From: Lysinibacillus odysseyi 34hs-1 = NBRC 100172
Lineage (GTDB): Bacteria; Bacillota; Bacilli; Bacillales_A; Planococcaceae
Length of the DNA: 64,000 bases
Direction: 5' to 3'
Assembly: GCF_001591965.1 (NCBI RefSeq)
Contig: NZ_BCVX01000011.1
Location: forward strand, 124,001 to 188,000
Shown: positions 8,915-17,837 of the stretch, in pieces
How positions within the stretch are numbered: the first letter of the stretch is position 1
Layout of the letters: each line of letters begins with the position of its first letter
The notes under the pieces: generated by a model
What the model saw: the letters and a program-made list of their open reading frames with translations, nothing else
What the model was told of the DNA's origin: nothing
The model's database searches: none
Translations under genes and position numbers: made by a program

Positions 8915-10156
8915 ATGTCAGTTATTCAACTTTTAAATGAAACGCTACAGAAGAAATGGCCGTTTGATTCTGAAATGAAAATACAGCAGGAAATGATTCC
9001 GACTATGCTGGAAGGGAAAGATATCGTCGCAGAATCTCCGACAGGCTCGGGAAAGACCCTTGCCTATGTGCTGCCTATTTTAAATAAGGTAGATGGCTCG
9101 AAAAAACAGACGCAGGCCTTGATTGTGGCACCATCTCAAGAGCTGGCTATGCAAATTGTAGAAGTGATCCGTGAGTGGACAGCTGGAACGGATATTACAG
9201 TGCAGCAATTAATTGGAGGGGCTAACTCAGCGCGCCAAATTGAAAAACTTAAGAAAAAACCGACAATTGTTGTCGGGACACCCGGAAGATTAAATGAGTT
9301 GGCAAGAAGTGGGAAGTTAAAGCTCAAGGAAATTGAAACGATTGTGCTTGATGAATGTGACCAGTTGCTGAGCCGTGAATATCGGGTTGTAGTGAAATCA
9401 TTCATTGATGGATCTGCCTGGGGACGCCAAGTTGTGGTTGTGTCTGCGACGATAACTGAGGAAATCGAGCTTGTGGCGGAGCGAATGATGTTTGATCCAG
9501 CCCGTTTTAAAATTAAACCTGAAGAAATGGTGAAAGTAGGGGAAGTAGTCCATTCCTTCGTAAAGGTAGAGGAACGGGATAAAACAAATATGCTTCGGCG
9601 CCTGGCTAACCAAGAGGGAATGCATGGTCTGGCCTTTGTTAATAACATTGATCAAGTATTGATGAAAGAAACAAAGCTGAAATATAAAGAAACACCGATT
9701 GTTACCCTTCATTCTGATATGAAAAAGGAAGAGCGGAAGAAAGCTCTGGATGCTTTTCGTAAAGGGGAAGCCCGTATTTTAATCGCTACGGATATTGCAG
9801 CACGCGGACTTGATATTGCTGGACTGACACATGTTATTCATGTGGATGTTCCCCGTACAATTGAGCAGTATCTTCACCGTTCAGGACGTACAGGACGGGC
9901 CGGAGCCGATGGAGAAGTATTGACGCTTCTTTCCTACAAGGATGAGAAGACATACAAAAAATGGACGCGTGAAATTTCAGCGAAGCCGGTCCAAAAAGTA
10001 TGGGCCCAAGGTATGTTAATTGAAGGAAATGCAAAAACTGTAGAAAAAACGTTGAAGAAGGATATAAGCAAGGAAGACAAGAAGCCGGCAAAAAAGCCAT
10101 ATAAGTTAAAGGATGGCGCATTAAAAACAAAAAGAACATTTAAAAAGGGGCAGTAA
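8915..10156 (+). CDS. DEAD-box family RNA helicase (YfmL-like, DECD motif)
   Basis: Two-domain superfamily 2 helicase of 413 aa. Motifs in order: ESPTGSGKT (I), TPGRL (Ib), VLDECDQ (II, DECD instead of DEAD), SAT (III), ATDIAARGLDI (V) and HRSGRTGRAG (VI). The Lys-rich C-terminal tail of about 40 residues could bind RNA. Length and overall pattern resemble B. subtilis YfmL, implicated in 50S ribosome assembly and cold growth. It probably shares a transcript with the aminopeptidase gene that starts three bases after its stop. Confidence 0.87.
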   Translation: MSVIQLLNETLQKKWPFDSEMKIQQEMIPTMLEGKDIVAESPTGSGKTLAYVLPILNKVDGSKKQTQALIVAPSQELAMQIVEVIREWTAGTDITVQQLIGGANSARQIEKLKKKPTIVVGTPGRLNELARSGKLKLKEIETIVLDECDQLLSREYRVVVKSFIDGSAWGRQVVVVSATITEEIELVAERMMFDPARFKIKPEEMVKVGEVVHSFVKVEERDKTNMLRRLANQEGMHGLAFVNNIDQVLMKETKLKYKETPIVTLHSDMKKEERKKALDAFRKGEARILIATDIAARGLDIAGLTHVIHVDVPRTIEQYLHRSGRTGRAGADGEVLTLLSYKDEKTYKKWTREISAKPVQKVWAQGMLIEGNAKTVEKTLKKDISKEDKKPAKKPYKLKDGALKTKRTFKKGQ

Positions 10157-10159
10157 TCT

Positions 10160-11389
10160 ATGACGTTTGGGGAGAAATTGTCTGCGTTTGCAGAGCTGGT
10201 TGTAAAGATTGGAGTAAATATTCAACAAGGGCAGTATCTATTAATCAACACTTCCACAGATACGCTTCCGTTCACACGAGAAGTGGTGAAAAAGGCGTAT
10301 GAAGCTGGTGCAGGGCGGGTTCATGTCAATTTGACAGATGATGTGTTTGAACGCGCTTTTTTTGAAAATGCGACAGTTGAGGAGCTTGAAAAATTTCCGC
10401 GGTGGATTGTTGAGCAGCGTCAGGAACTCATCGACCGCCATGGCGCATTTTTATGGATTGATGCGGCAGACCCGGATTTACTGAAAGGCATCGATGTAAA
10501 AAAGATTTCTACTCACCAAAAGGCAGCGGGTACAGCGCTTGCAGGGTATCGAAAGGCTGTCATGAATGATGATGTAGCGTGGTCTATTGTAGCGGTACCT
10601 TCACAGGAATGGGCAGCGAAAGTATTTCCCTCTTTACCGGAGGAAAAGCAGATGGATGCCCTTTGGGATGCAATTTTCCAAACTGTACGTATCGGCGAAG
10701 GGGATGCTGTGCAAGCTTGGCGTGAGCATGTAGCTAACTTAGAAAAGCGGGCAGCCATGCTGAATGAAAAGCGCTATAAAAAACTGCACTACAAAGCTCC
10801 GGGAACAGACTTAACAATTGAGCTGCCGGACAAGCATATCTGGCTGACAGGAGGAAGTAAATCCCCGCAAGGAGTAACATTTATTGCAAATATGCCGACG
10901 GAAGAAGTTTATACAATGCCAGCCAAGTACGGCGTGAATGGGACAGTATCCAATACAAAGCCGCTTGCTTATAAAGGTAATATTATTGACCAGTTTTCTT
11001 TAACATTTGAAAAAGGAAAGATCATAAAGGCACATGCGGAAGTAGGAAACGATCTGCTGCAGCAGCTTATTACAGCAGATGAAGGGTCTGGCTATTTAGG
11101 GGAAGTAGCCCTTGTTCCACATGAATCACCTATTTCTTCTTCTAATATTTTATATTACAATACATTGTTTGATGAAAATGCCTCCAATCATCTCGCTATC
11201 GGCGAAGCATATCCTACTTGCTACGAAGGCGGGCGCACATTAGAGGAAGGACAGCTTGAAGCACTTGGTATTAATACATCCATCACACATGAAGACTTTA
11301 TGATTGGCAGTGCACAAATGGATATTGATGGGGAGTTGGCAGACGGAACATTGGAGCCGATCTTCCGGAACGGAAGCTGGGCATTCTAA
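10160..11389 (+). CDS. ampS: Aminopeptidase, M29 family (AmpS-like)
   Basis: Cytoplasmic metallo-aminopeptidase of 409 aa, normal length for AmpS/AmpT. The five expected metal ligands are visible: E249 (MPTEEVY), E315 (YLGEVALVP), H344 (NEN-ASNHLAIG region), and H377 and D379 (ITHEDFMIG). It removes N-terminal residues from peptides, with two Co/Zn-type metals. It starts three bases after the helicase stop, behind an AAAAGGGG site. A close paralogue lies at 25293-26528 on the other strand, which is unusual because B. subtilis has a single ampS. Confidence 0.9.
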   Translation: MTFGEKLSAFAELVVKIGVNIQQGQYLLINTSTDTLPFTREVVKKAYEAGAGRVHVNLTDDVFERAFFENATVEELEKFPRWIVEQRQELIDRHGAFLWIDAADPDLLKGIDVKKISTHQKAAGTALAGYRKAVMNDDVAWSIVAVPSQEWAAKVFPSLPEEKQMDALWDAIFQTVRIGEGDAVQAWREHVANLEKRAAMLNEKRYKKLHYKAPGTDLTIELPDKHIWLTGGSKSPQGVTFIANMPTEEVYTMPAKYGVNGTVSNTKPLAYKGNIIDQFSLTFEKGKIIKAHAEVGNDLLQQLITADEGSGYLGEVALVPHESPISSSNILYYNTLFDENASNHLAIGEAYPTCYEGGRTLEEGQLEALGINTSITHEDFMIGSAQMDIDGELADGTLEPIFRNGSWAF

Positions 11390-11491
11390 CGAAGCCTTTG
11401 TTTTTGTTAAAAAAGCCGTATTCTATCGCCGCCAACCTGGGCAGCCGTACAAATAATATTTATTAAATACAGTAAAAGGGAGGGGTGCAGG

Positions 11492-12358
11492 ATGAAAAAG
11501 GTGTTGATTGTTCTCCTTGCATCTTTTCTGTTCACATCTAGTGCTTCAGCCAAGGAATTGTATGTTGCACTTGGAGATTCACTAGCGGCCGGGCAAACAC
11601 CATATGCAGAAATTGATAATGGCTATACCGATTTAATTGCTATGCAATTAATGCGCTCCGGCCAGCTGGCATCATTTACAAAGCAGCTTGCCTTTCCGGG
11701 TTATACAGTAGGGGATGTTCTGGAGCGGGTTCAGACGGAAGAAGCACGCCAGTTATTGAAGAATGCAACCCTTGTTACTATTTCAGCCGGCGCGAATGAT
11801 TTGCTTTCCCTTGTATCGCATAATTCTGCGACCGGCTCCATTAGCTACTCTCAACTAACGGCTAATTTTGCCTTGAATAAGGCAAGGAAAGATTATACAG
11901 AGCTTTTGATGCAGGTGAATAAGCTTGCACCGCAGGCAAAGGTATATGTAATGGGATATTACTTCCCTTATACAAGTGTACATGAGACGCAAATACAAGG
12001 AGTCAAAGAGCAGCTTAGTATATTGAATAACATTTTACAGCGTATAGCTGAGCAATCCGAAGCTGAGTTTGTCCCTGTAAGCTTTGGCGGGGAAGAAGCC
12101 AGGTTTTTGCCCAATCCTTCTGATGTTCACCCTAATATGGAAGGATATATGTTGATGGCAAATGCATTTTTGGAAAAACGCGGCTTGCAGAAGCTAAGTG
12201 CAGCAGAATTGCCGAAACCAAATCCGGTGACTTTTAAAGAACTGTTAAAGCAGCGGGAGCATCAGCAGACAAGGGAAGAAAAGAGCCAGGTAGCAAAACC
12301 GATTGAAGAGGTCGTAGGCTATTATGGCTATGAACGTTGGAAGCGATTCTTTCTATAA
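11492..12358 (+). CDS. Secreted SGNH/GDSL-type esterase
   Basis: Protein of 288 aa with a signal peptide (MKK, hydrophobic core, cleavage near ASA-20). SGNH hydrolase blocks: GDSLAAGQ (S30), glycine in FPGYTVGDV, GANDLL (N102), and DVHPNMEGY (D211, H213). It hydrolyses an ester of unknown nature outside the membrane. The C-terminal 50 residues are charged and rich in Gln. Not clearly in an operon; the following 212 bp hold a possible folded RNA and the sbcD promoter region. Confidence 0.87.
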   Translation: MKKVLIVLLASFLFTSSASAKELYVALGDSLAAGQTPYAEIDNGYTDLIAMQLMRSGQLASFTKQLAFPGYTVGDVLERVQTEEARQLLKNATLVTISAGANDLLSLVSHNSATGSISYSQLTANFALNKARKDYTELLMQVNKLAPQAKVYVMGYYFPYTSVHETQIQGVKEQLSILNNILQRIAEQSEAEFVPVSFGGEEARFLPNPSDVHPNMEGYMLMANAFLEKRGLQKLSAAELPKPNPVTFKELLKQREHQQTREEKSQVAKPIEEVVGYYGYERWKRFFL

Positions 12359-12494
12359 GAAGGAGTCGCTTTTCCCTTTCCGGCAAAACAAAAAATGAAT
12401 GCTTAAAAGTGCCTGGGGAGAAAATCCTCCTCTTAGCGAAATAGCAGGAAGTGATGTCGGGAAAGGGCCAAAATAATAATTTCGGACATAAATA

Positions 12495-12521
12495 GAACGT
12501 ATGTTTTAATTATCGTTGACA
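12495..12521 (+). promoter_or_regulatory. LexA-like box and -35 element before sbcD
   Basis: GAACGTATGTTT at 12495-12506 differs from the Bacillus SOS box (GAAC-N4-GTTC) by one base. A perfect TTGACA follows at 12516-12521; the -10 is weak (around 12538). This suggests DNA-damage control of sbcDC. The evidence is motif similarity and position only. Confidence 0.5.
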
Positions 12522-12570
12522 TGATGTATGATATTGGTAATTCAACGGAGATTGAAAGGAGGCAAATAGT

Positions 12571-13740
12571 ATGAAAATCTTTCATACGGCTGACTGGCAT
12601 TTAGGAAAGCTGGTCCAGGGTGTGTACATGACAGACGACCAACGATATATTTTACAGCAGTTCCTGGATGCCATTGATAAAGAAAAACCAGATGCCATCA
12701 TTATAGCGGGAGATTTATACGACAGGGCCATCCCCCCGGTGGACGCTGTGAATTTACTGGATGATACTTTTGCGGAAATCGTGTTAAAGCGGAGAATCCC
12801 GGTAATCGCTATTTCGGGTAATCATGATAGTCCAACACGACTGCAGTTTGGCAGTAAGCTTATGCAAGATGCTGGGCTTTATCTGGCAGGGGAGATGAGT
12901 GGAGATCTGAAGCCGGTTGTGCTGGAGGACGAGCATGGGGAAGTGCATTTTCATCTTATTCCGTTTGCTGAACCGAGCATTATTAGACAGGTATTTGGCA
13001 ATCGTCAGGTGTCGACTTATGACGATGCGATGAAAGAAACGATTACTCATATACAGCAGAACATGAAGCAAGGAGTCCGTCATGTTGCAGTTGCCCACGC
13101 TTTTGTGACCCCTTACGGAGAGGACGCAGAAAACACAAGCGATTCTGAAAGACCGCTTGCTATTGGTGGTTCAGAATGCGTAAACGCTGAGCATTTTGCT
13201 GCGTTTCATTATACAGCATTAGGGCATTTGCATAAGGCACATTATGTGTTGCATGAGAAAATCCGCTATGCCGGCTCACCATTAAAATACTCATTGTCCG
13301 AAGCAGTTCATGAAAAAGGCTTTTATGTAGTAGAGTTAGCGGCAGATGGAAGTGTGCAGGTAGAAAAGAGAAAGCTCATTCCACGGCGTGACATCCGCGT
13401 CGTAGAAGGGGAAATCCAGCAAATTTTAAGGCATGAGGAAAGCGACGATTATGTTTTTGTTCGTCTTACTGATCCAGCGCCTGTCATTAATGCGATGGAG
13501 CAGGTTCGTACAGTATATAAAAATGCTTTGCATGTAGAGCGTAAAACGATTCGCCTGTCACCGAACGAGGAAAAAGGACTACCGAAACGTGAGCAACTGG
13601 ATGATTTCACCTTATTTAAAGCTTTTTATGGAGAAGTAACAAAACAGGAGCCGAGCGATATGATGCTGCAATTATTTAAGGAAGCGTTAAATGAATTGCT
13701 GGTAGAAGAACGGGAAGGGCAGGAGGTAGGAACAAAATGA
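12571..13740 (+). CDS. sbcD: Exonuclease subunit SbcD (Mre11 homologue)
   Basis: Metallophosphoesterase nuclease of 389 aa. Phosphodiesterase motifs: HTADWHLGK, GDLYDRA, SGNHDSP, and the later ALGHLHKAH. With SbcC it forms the ATP-dependent complex that opens hairpins and trims DNA ends. The start has an AAAGGAGG site. The last four bases overlap sbcC (ATGA), typical of coupled subunits. In B. subtilis these genes follow addBA; here an esterase gene precedes them instead. Confidence 0.95.
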   Translation: MKIFHTADWHLGKLVQGVYMTDDQRYILQQFLDAIDKEKPDAIIIAGDLYDRAIPPVDAVNLLDDTFAEIVLKRRIPVIAISGNHDSPTRLQFGSKLMQDAGLYLAGEMSGDLKPVVLEDEHGEVHFHLIPFAEPSIIRQVFGNRQVSTYDDAMKETITHIQQNMKQGVRHVAVAHAFVTPYGEDAENTSDSERPLAIGGSECVNAEHFAAFHYTALGHLHKAHYVLHEKIRYAGSPLKYSLSEAVHEKGFYVVELAADGSVQVEKRKLIPRRDIRVVEGEIQQILRHEESDDYVFVRLTDPAPVINAMEQVRTVYKNALHVERKTIRLSPNEEKGLPKREQLDDFTLFKAFYGEVTKQEPSDMMLQLFKEALNELLVEEREGQEVGTK

Positions 13741-16700
13741 AGCCTCTTAAACTCATGATGCGTGCGTTTGGTCCTTATAAAGGCGAGGAGATAATTGATT
13801 TTACACAGCTTGAAAACCATCGATTATTTGTTATTTCCGGAAAGACAGGAGCAGGAAAAACGACGATCTTTGATGGCATTGCCTTTGCTTTGTATGGCAG
13901 CGGCAGCGGTTCCGACCGGAAGGATCAAAAGTCGCTCCGCAGTCAATTTGCTGAAGACAAGGTACATACCGCTGTTGAGCTGTTATTTGAAGTGCATGGA
14001 CGGACTTACCGTGTATTCCGTCAGCTTCCACATGTGAAAAAAGGAAGAAAAACAGCGACAGGCGAAGACTATGCATTTTTTGAAATTGGACCTAAAGGCG
14101 AAGAAATTAAAGTAGTGGAACGGCAAAAGGCAAAGGAAATCAATACAAAAATTGAAGAAATCATAGGGTTAACCTACGATCAATTCAATCAGATTATTAT
14201 GCTGCCGCAAGGGGAATTCCGTAAGCTATTAACCTCACAGACAGAAAATAAGGAAGCTATTCTACGTAAAATATTTAAAACAGAACGATATGGAGAAATG
14301 GCGAAAAAGCTGGAAGGGAAAAAGCAGGCTGCAGAAGAACAGGCAAAAATGGCAAAGGCGCTGCGTGACCAATATATCGACCAAATTTCCGGAGCTTTGC
14401 CAATGCGTGAATCTTCCTTATTTGAACGGATAGAAAACCATGCAAATGTCCATCAAATTTTGCACGCACTTGATGAAGAGAAGCGATATTATGAAGAGAA
14501 ATCTTTAACGGATGAATCGGCTTATACCGCAAGCTTCAAAGCACATAATGAGATGCAGGAAAAGTGTATTGAAGGGGAAAGAACAAATGAACGCCTTTAC
14601 AATTTACAATTAAAGCGTGATTTGCTTTTCGAAAGGGAAAATGAACGTCCGCTATTCGAGCAGAAGAATAAAGAATGGGAGACTGCCGTAAAGGCGGCCG
14701 GTATTGTCCCGCTATATGAGGCTTGCAGTACAATGGAGCAAGAGCTTACTGCTGTTTCTAAAAGACTGATTACTTATGAGGCAGACTTACAGCGTTTTGA
14801 AACGCAATTTTTAGAGGCCGAGGTGCGTCTAAAGCAAGAGCAGGCCCGGGAACCCGAAAGAAATAGCCTGTCACTCGAGATGAGTGAGCTTGAAAGAGTT
14901 AAGCCGATTTACGAAGAAATTGATAAGCTTTCCCTCCTTCTTCCTCTGTTGCAAAGTTCGGCTAAACAAGTGGAACAAGAGGTAGTGGAAGTAACAGCAC
15001 ATTTTCAAAAGAATAAAAAGCTTTTAGAAGAACAGACCCGGCAGATGGAAAACATTGAAGAGCAGGTCATTATATTACCGGAGAAGATAGCACTCGAGCA
15101 AAGACTGAGAGAAATAGTCCTTGGATTCGACAAGCTGGAGAAAGTGACCGAGCAGGTTGCCAGTCTAGAGATGGAGGAAGAGCAGGCAAGGACAGCTTAT
15201 GAACATGCCCTACAGCTTTATGAAGAGCAGGAGCAGAAATGGATTCACCATCGGGCATATGAGCTAGCTGTAACACTTGTACCGGGAGATGCTTGTCCGG
15301 TATGCGGCAGTATAGAACATCCAAATGTCCGAATTCATGCAGAAGAAGCAATTGACAAAACGGTACTGCAGCAAATGAAGGAAACAGTAGCCCATTCCCA
15401 GCACAAGCAATCGTTTATAGTCGGCAGACTCGAAGCGGCCAACGGACAGCTGCTTGATCAGCAGGAAGCACTACTTGCGCTGGGCGTGAACCTTTCCAAC
15501 GCAGAGGAATACCAAATGCAATATAAAAAAGCAGCCATTGAAGTCAAAGCATTGCATGAGAAGAATGGGGAACTTACAACATTGAAGTCAAAAGTAAAAC
15601 AAACGCAGCAGGCTTTGGCTCAGTGTGAAGAGAAGTTAGAAGTATTACGAGCGAAGCATGAAGAGAAGAAGCAAGAGTTCATTCAACAAGAGACTATCTT
15701 GCTGGAAAAGCAGCGTAACATTCCTGAACAATTAAAGACACTCGGACAGGTAAATGAAGCTTATAAGCAGGCACAGCAAAAAATGACTATCCTGCAGCAA
15801 GCGTTAAAAGAGGCGGAGCTGCAGTATGAACATACCCATACTGATTTTGTGAAGGCGCAGGAGGCAGTAAAGCATACTGTAGAATTGAAGCATTCACTAA
15901 CCGATAAGCTTTCAGCTGCAAAAACGAAACTGCAGATTGCTATTATTCAAGCAGATTTTACAGATGAAGAAGCATTCAAGTCAGCACTGCGGACAGCGGA
16001 ACAAATGGATGCACTAAAGCAGCAGTATATGGATTTTATAAAAGAAATCCATACTCTCCAGGAATTTGTAGAGTCAGAACAGCAGGCGCTCGAAGGAAAG
16101 GAATGGACGGATATAGAAGCAATGCGCCTGCAGCTGCAGGTTTTAAAGTCAGCATATGAGGCGGCGTTTAATACGTTAAATAAGACAAAAGAGCATGCTG
16201 TCCAATGTGAGTACTATGCACAAAAGCTTGCTGAGGCAGCCGAAGAAATTGACCGGCTTGAAAAAATTTCGGGGGAAATTGTCCAGCTGTATGATGTGCT
16301 CCGTGGGAAAAATGAACCTCGTATTTCTTTCGAACGATACGTGCAGATGGGGTATTTAGAACAAATTACGGAAGCTGCCAATATGCGGTTAAATCATTTA
16401 TCAAATGGCCAGTTCAGGCTGGAATGTTCTGAACGGCAGGAATCACATGGCCGACAAAGCGGCCTGAGTCTTGATGTATATGATGGCTATACGGGGCAGG
16501 CACGGGATGTAAAAACCTTATCCGGCGGAGAAAAATTCAATGCTTCCCTCTGTTTAGCACTTGGGATGGCTGATGTCATCCAAAGCTTCCAGGGAAATGT
16601 CCGTATTGATACAATGTTTATTGATGAAGGGTTTGGTTCGCTTGATGAAGAGTCATTAGTCCGAGCGATTGATACGTTGATTGAATTACAGAAATCCGGA

Positions 16701-16814
16701 CGTATGGTAGGGGTCATCTCCCATGTGGCAGAGCTGAAAGAAGCAATGCCTGCTATTTTAGAGGTAGAAAAGCTGAAGGAAGGTCATAGCCGTACGAAAA
16801 TTGTATTAAAGTAG
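13737..16814 (+). CDS. sbcC: Exonuclease subunit SbcC (Rad50 homologue)
   Basis: SMC-like ATPase of 1025 aa. Walker A SGKTGAGKTTIFDGI lies at about 35-49. Long coiled coils flank the zinc hook CPVC (C520-C523), and the C terminus holds the signature KTLSGGEKFNASL and Walker B DTMFIDEGFGSLD. The hook dimerises two complexes; the head binds SbcD. Overlaps sbcD by four bases. Length is as expected for Firmicutes. Confidence 0.95.
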   Translation: MKPLKLMMRAFGPYKGEEIIDFTQLENHRLFVISGKTGAGKTTIFDGIAFALYGSGSGSDRKDQKSLRSQFAEDKVHTAVELLFEVHGRTYRVFRQLPHVKKGRKTATGEDYAFFEIGPKGEEIKVVERQKAKEINTKIEEIIGLTYDQFNQIIMLPQGEFRKLLTSQTENKEAILRKIFKTERYGEMAKKLEGKKQAAEEQAKMAKALRDQYIDQISGALPMRESSLFERIENHANVHQILHALDEEKRYYEEKSLTDESAYTASFKAHNEMQEKCIEGERTNERLYNLQLKRDLLFERENERPLFEQKNKEWETAVKAAGIVPLYEACSTMEQELTAVSKRLITYEADLQRFETQFLEAEVRLKQEQAREPERNSLSLEMSELERVKPIYEEIDKLSLLLPLLQSSAKQVEQEVVEVTAHFQKNKKLLEEQTRQMENIEEQVIILPEKIALEQRLREIVLGFDKLEKVTEQVASLEMEEEQARTAYEHALQLYEEQEQKWIHHRAYELAVTLVPGDACPVCGSIEHPNVRIHAEEAIDKTVLQQMKETVAHSQHKQSFIVGRLEAANGQLLDQQEALLALGVNLSNAEEYQMQYKKAAIEVKALHEKNGELTTLKSKVKQTQQALAQCEEKLEVLRAKHEEKKQEFIQQETILLEKQRNIPEQLKTLGQVNEAYKQAQQKMTILQQALKEAELQYEHTHTDFVKAQEAVKHTVELKHSLTDKLSAAKTKLQIAIIQADFTDEEAFKSALRTAEQMDALKQQYMDFIKEIHTLQEFVESEQQALEGKEWTDIEAMRLQLQVLKSAYEAAFNTLNKTKEHAVQCEYYAQKLAEAAEEIDRLEKISGEIVQLYDVLRGKNEPRISFERYVQMGYLEQITEAANMRLNHLSNGQFRLECSERQESHGRQSGLSLDVYDGYTGQARDVKTLSGGEKFNASLCLALGMADVIQSFQGNVRIDTMFIDEGFGSLDEESLVRAIDTLIELQKSGRMVGVISHVAELKEAMPAILEVEKLKEGHSRTKIVLK

Positions 16815-16893
16815 AGCATTGCAAAGTAATTGCAGCAATGGTTCCGAAAGAGCAGGCTGTGACAATCTCTCGACAGGACGGATTAGGAAAAAC

Positions 16894-16925
16894 AAGGCAG
16901 TCCGGGAAGTCGGGCTGCCTTTTCA
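16894..16925 (+). terminator. Terminator of sbcDC
   Basis: AAGGCAG (16894-16900) pairs with CTGCCTT (16915-16921), with an inner CCG/CGG pairing and T residues after it. Confidence 0.82.
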
Positions 16926-17002
16926 TTTTTAACAAATGATAAATCCATTTGGTAATCGGAAGAGAAAGTGTCCGATTGGAAATATTCTGCTGTGAAACAC
17001 AG

Positions 17003-17122
17003 TTATGACCGACGTGTCATCGAGGAGGCTTTTGATTTTCGGTTATCCAGCATTTTTTTTATAATGGGGTATACTACAGGAGCCCACTTAACAGCTGTTT
17101 TGAATAGGTTTTTCATTTTCAT
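17003..17122 (-). CDS. Small basic peptide, 39 aa, unknown
   Basis: An ORF of 39 codons starting at 17122 behind AAAGGAG with normal spacing. The peptide begins MKMKNLFKTAVKWAPVVY, continues PIIKKMLDNRKS and ends RRS. It is basic, with a short hydrophobic stretch, and could be membrane-associated. It follows a DUF4870-like gene on the same strand at about 80 bp. I do not recognise the family. The good ribosome site and the lack of other genes here support expression. Confidence 0.5.
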   Translation of the reverse strand: MKMKNLFKTAVKWAPVVYPIIKKMLDNRKSKASSMTRRS

Positions 17123-17206
17123 ATATGTCAGTCTCCTTTAGCTTTTGTGATGATGTTTAGTATGTTTCTTTTTTTAATACCCAAAACACCTCTTTACATA
17201 AACTTA

Positions 17207-17527
17207 TTAGCGGAGAACTTTTATCCCTTGGACCACATTCCAAATAGTAATGGCTAGATAAAGGATACCGTAACCTAGAACAAATACTACCCACATAATA
17301 AATACTGTGTCTTCGCTGCCTTGTGCACCGAATAATCCAGCAGCAAATAATAATATAAACAGCACAATACCAAGTATAATCGGGATTATATGAGATAGTA
17401 AGGCCCGCATTGCATGACGTTTAACTTCAGGATCGGAACTTACGAAATAAACAATAATCGGAACAATGAACGGGGCGAAAAACACACTGAAATAATTTAA
17501 TGCACTTAATCCTTTGTTAGTATCCAT
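17207..17527 (-). CDS. Small membrane protein, DUF4870-like
   Basis: Protein of 106 aa started at 17527 (ATG behind AAAAGGAG, nine bases); the longer reading has no ribosome site. The N-terminal pattern GLSALNYFSVFFAPFIVPII, the following DPEVKRHAMRALLSHIIP and the later hydrophobic helices match the DUF4870 family, with three to four membrane segments. Function unknown. The 39-codon ORF lies downstream on the same strand. Confidence 0.72.
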   Translation of the reverse strand: MDTNKGLSALNYFSVFFAPFIVPIIVYFVSSDPEVKRHAMRALLSHIIPIILGIVLFILLFAAGLFGAQGSEDTVFIMWVVFVLGYGILYLAITIWNVVQGIKVLR

Positions 17528-17602
17528 TTTTTCGTCTCCTTTTAATTTCCAGTTTATATTATTTACGCATGAATTATTCAGAAGTTTCATAAATTTGGGT
17601 AC

Positions 17603-17631
17603 TTGAAAAATGTATCATACTCTCGTACAAT
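17603..17631 (+). promoter_or_regulatory. Sigma-A promoter of thiT
   Basis: TTGAAA (17603-17608), 17-bp spacer, TACAAT (17626-17631), about 19 bp before the TPP riboswitch. Confidence 0.75.
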
Positions 17632-17649
17632 AAAGGAAATTTAAGATGT

Positions 17650-17745
17650 ACCACAAGGGGAGCCGAGTAAGTCGGCTGAGATTGTGCACAGAATCTGCAC
17701 TGACTCTTAGAACCTGTAAGTTAACACTTGCGTAGGGATGTGGAT
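17650..17745 (+). promoter_or_regulatory. TPP riboswitch (THI box)
   Basis: The conserved elements appear in order: P1 strand ACCACA, GGGGAGCC...GGCTGAGA (17657-17680), then CTTAGAACCTG, AGTTAACAC, GCGTAGGGA and the closing TGTGGA (17739-17744). Thiamine pyrophosphate binding would favour the terminator just downstream and switch off the thiamine transporter gene. Confidence 0.93.
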
Positions 17746-17757
17746 GGAAACCGACTT

Positions 17758-17795
17758 CAAACGATGTCAGGCTCTGTCCTGGGGTCGTTTTTTTC
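17758..17795 (+). terminator. Riboswitch-controlled attenuator
   Basis: AAACGA...CAGG pairs with CCTG...TCGTTT followed by seven T, located between the TPP aptamer and thiT, so it is the expression platform. Confidence 0.85.
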
Positions 17796-17837
17796 TATTC
17801 CACCTTCTTGTGTTCTACATCTAAGGGGGACATTAGA

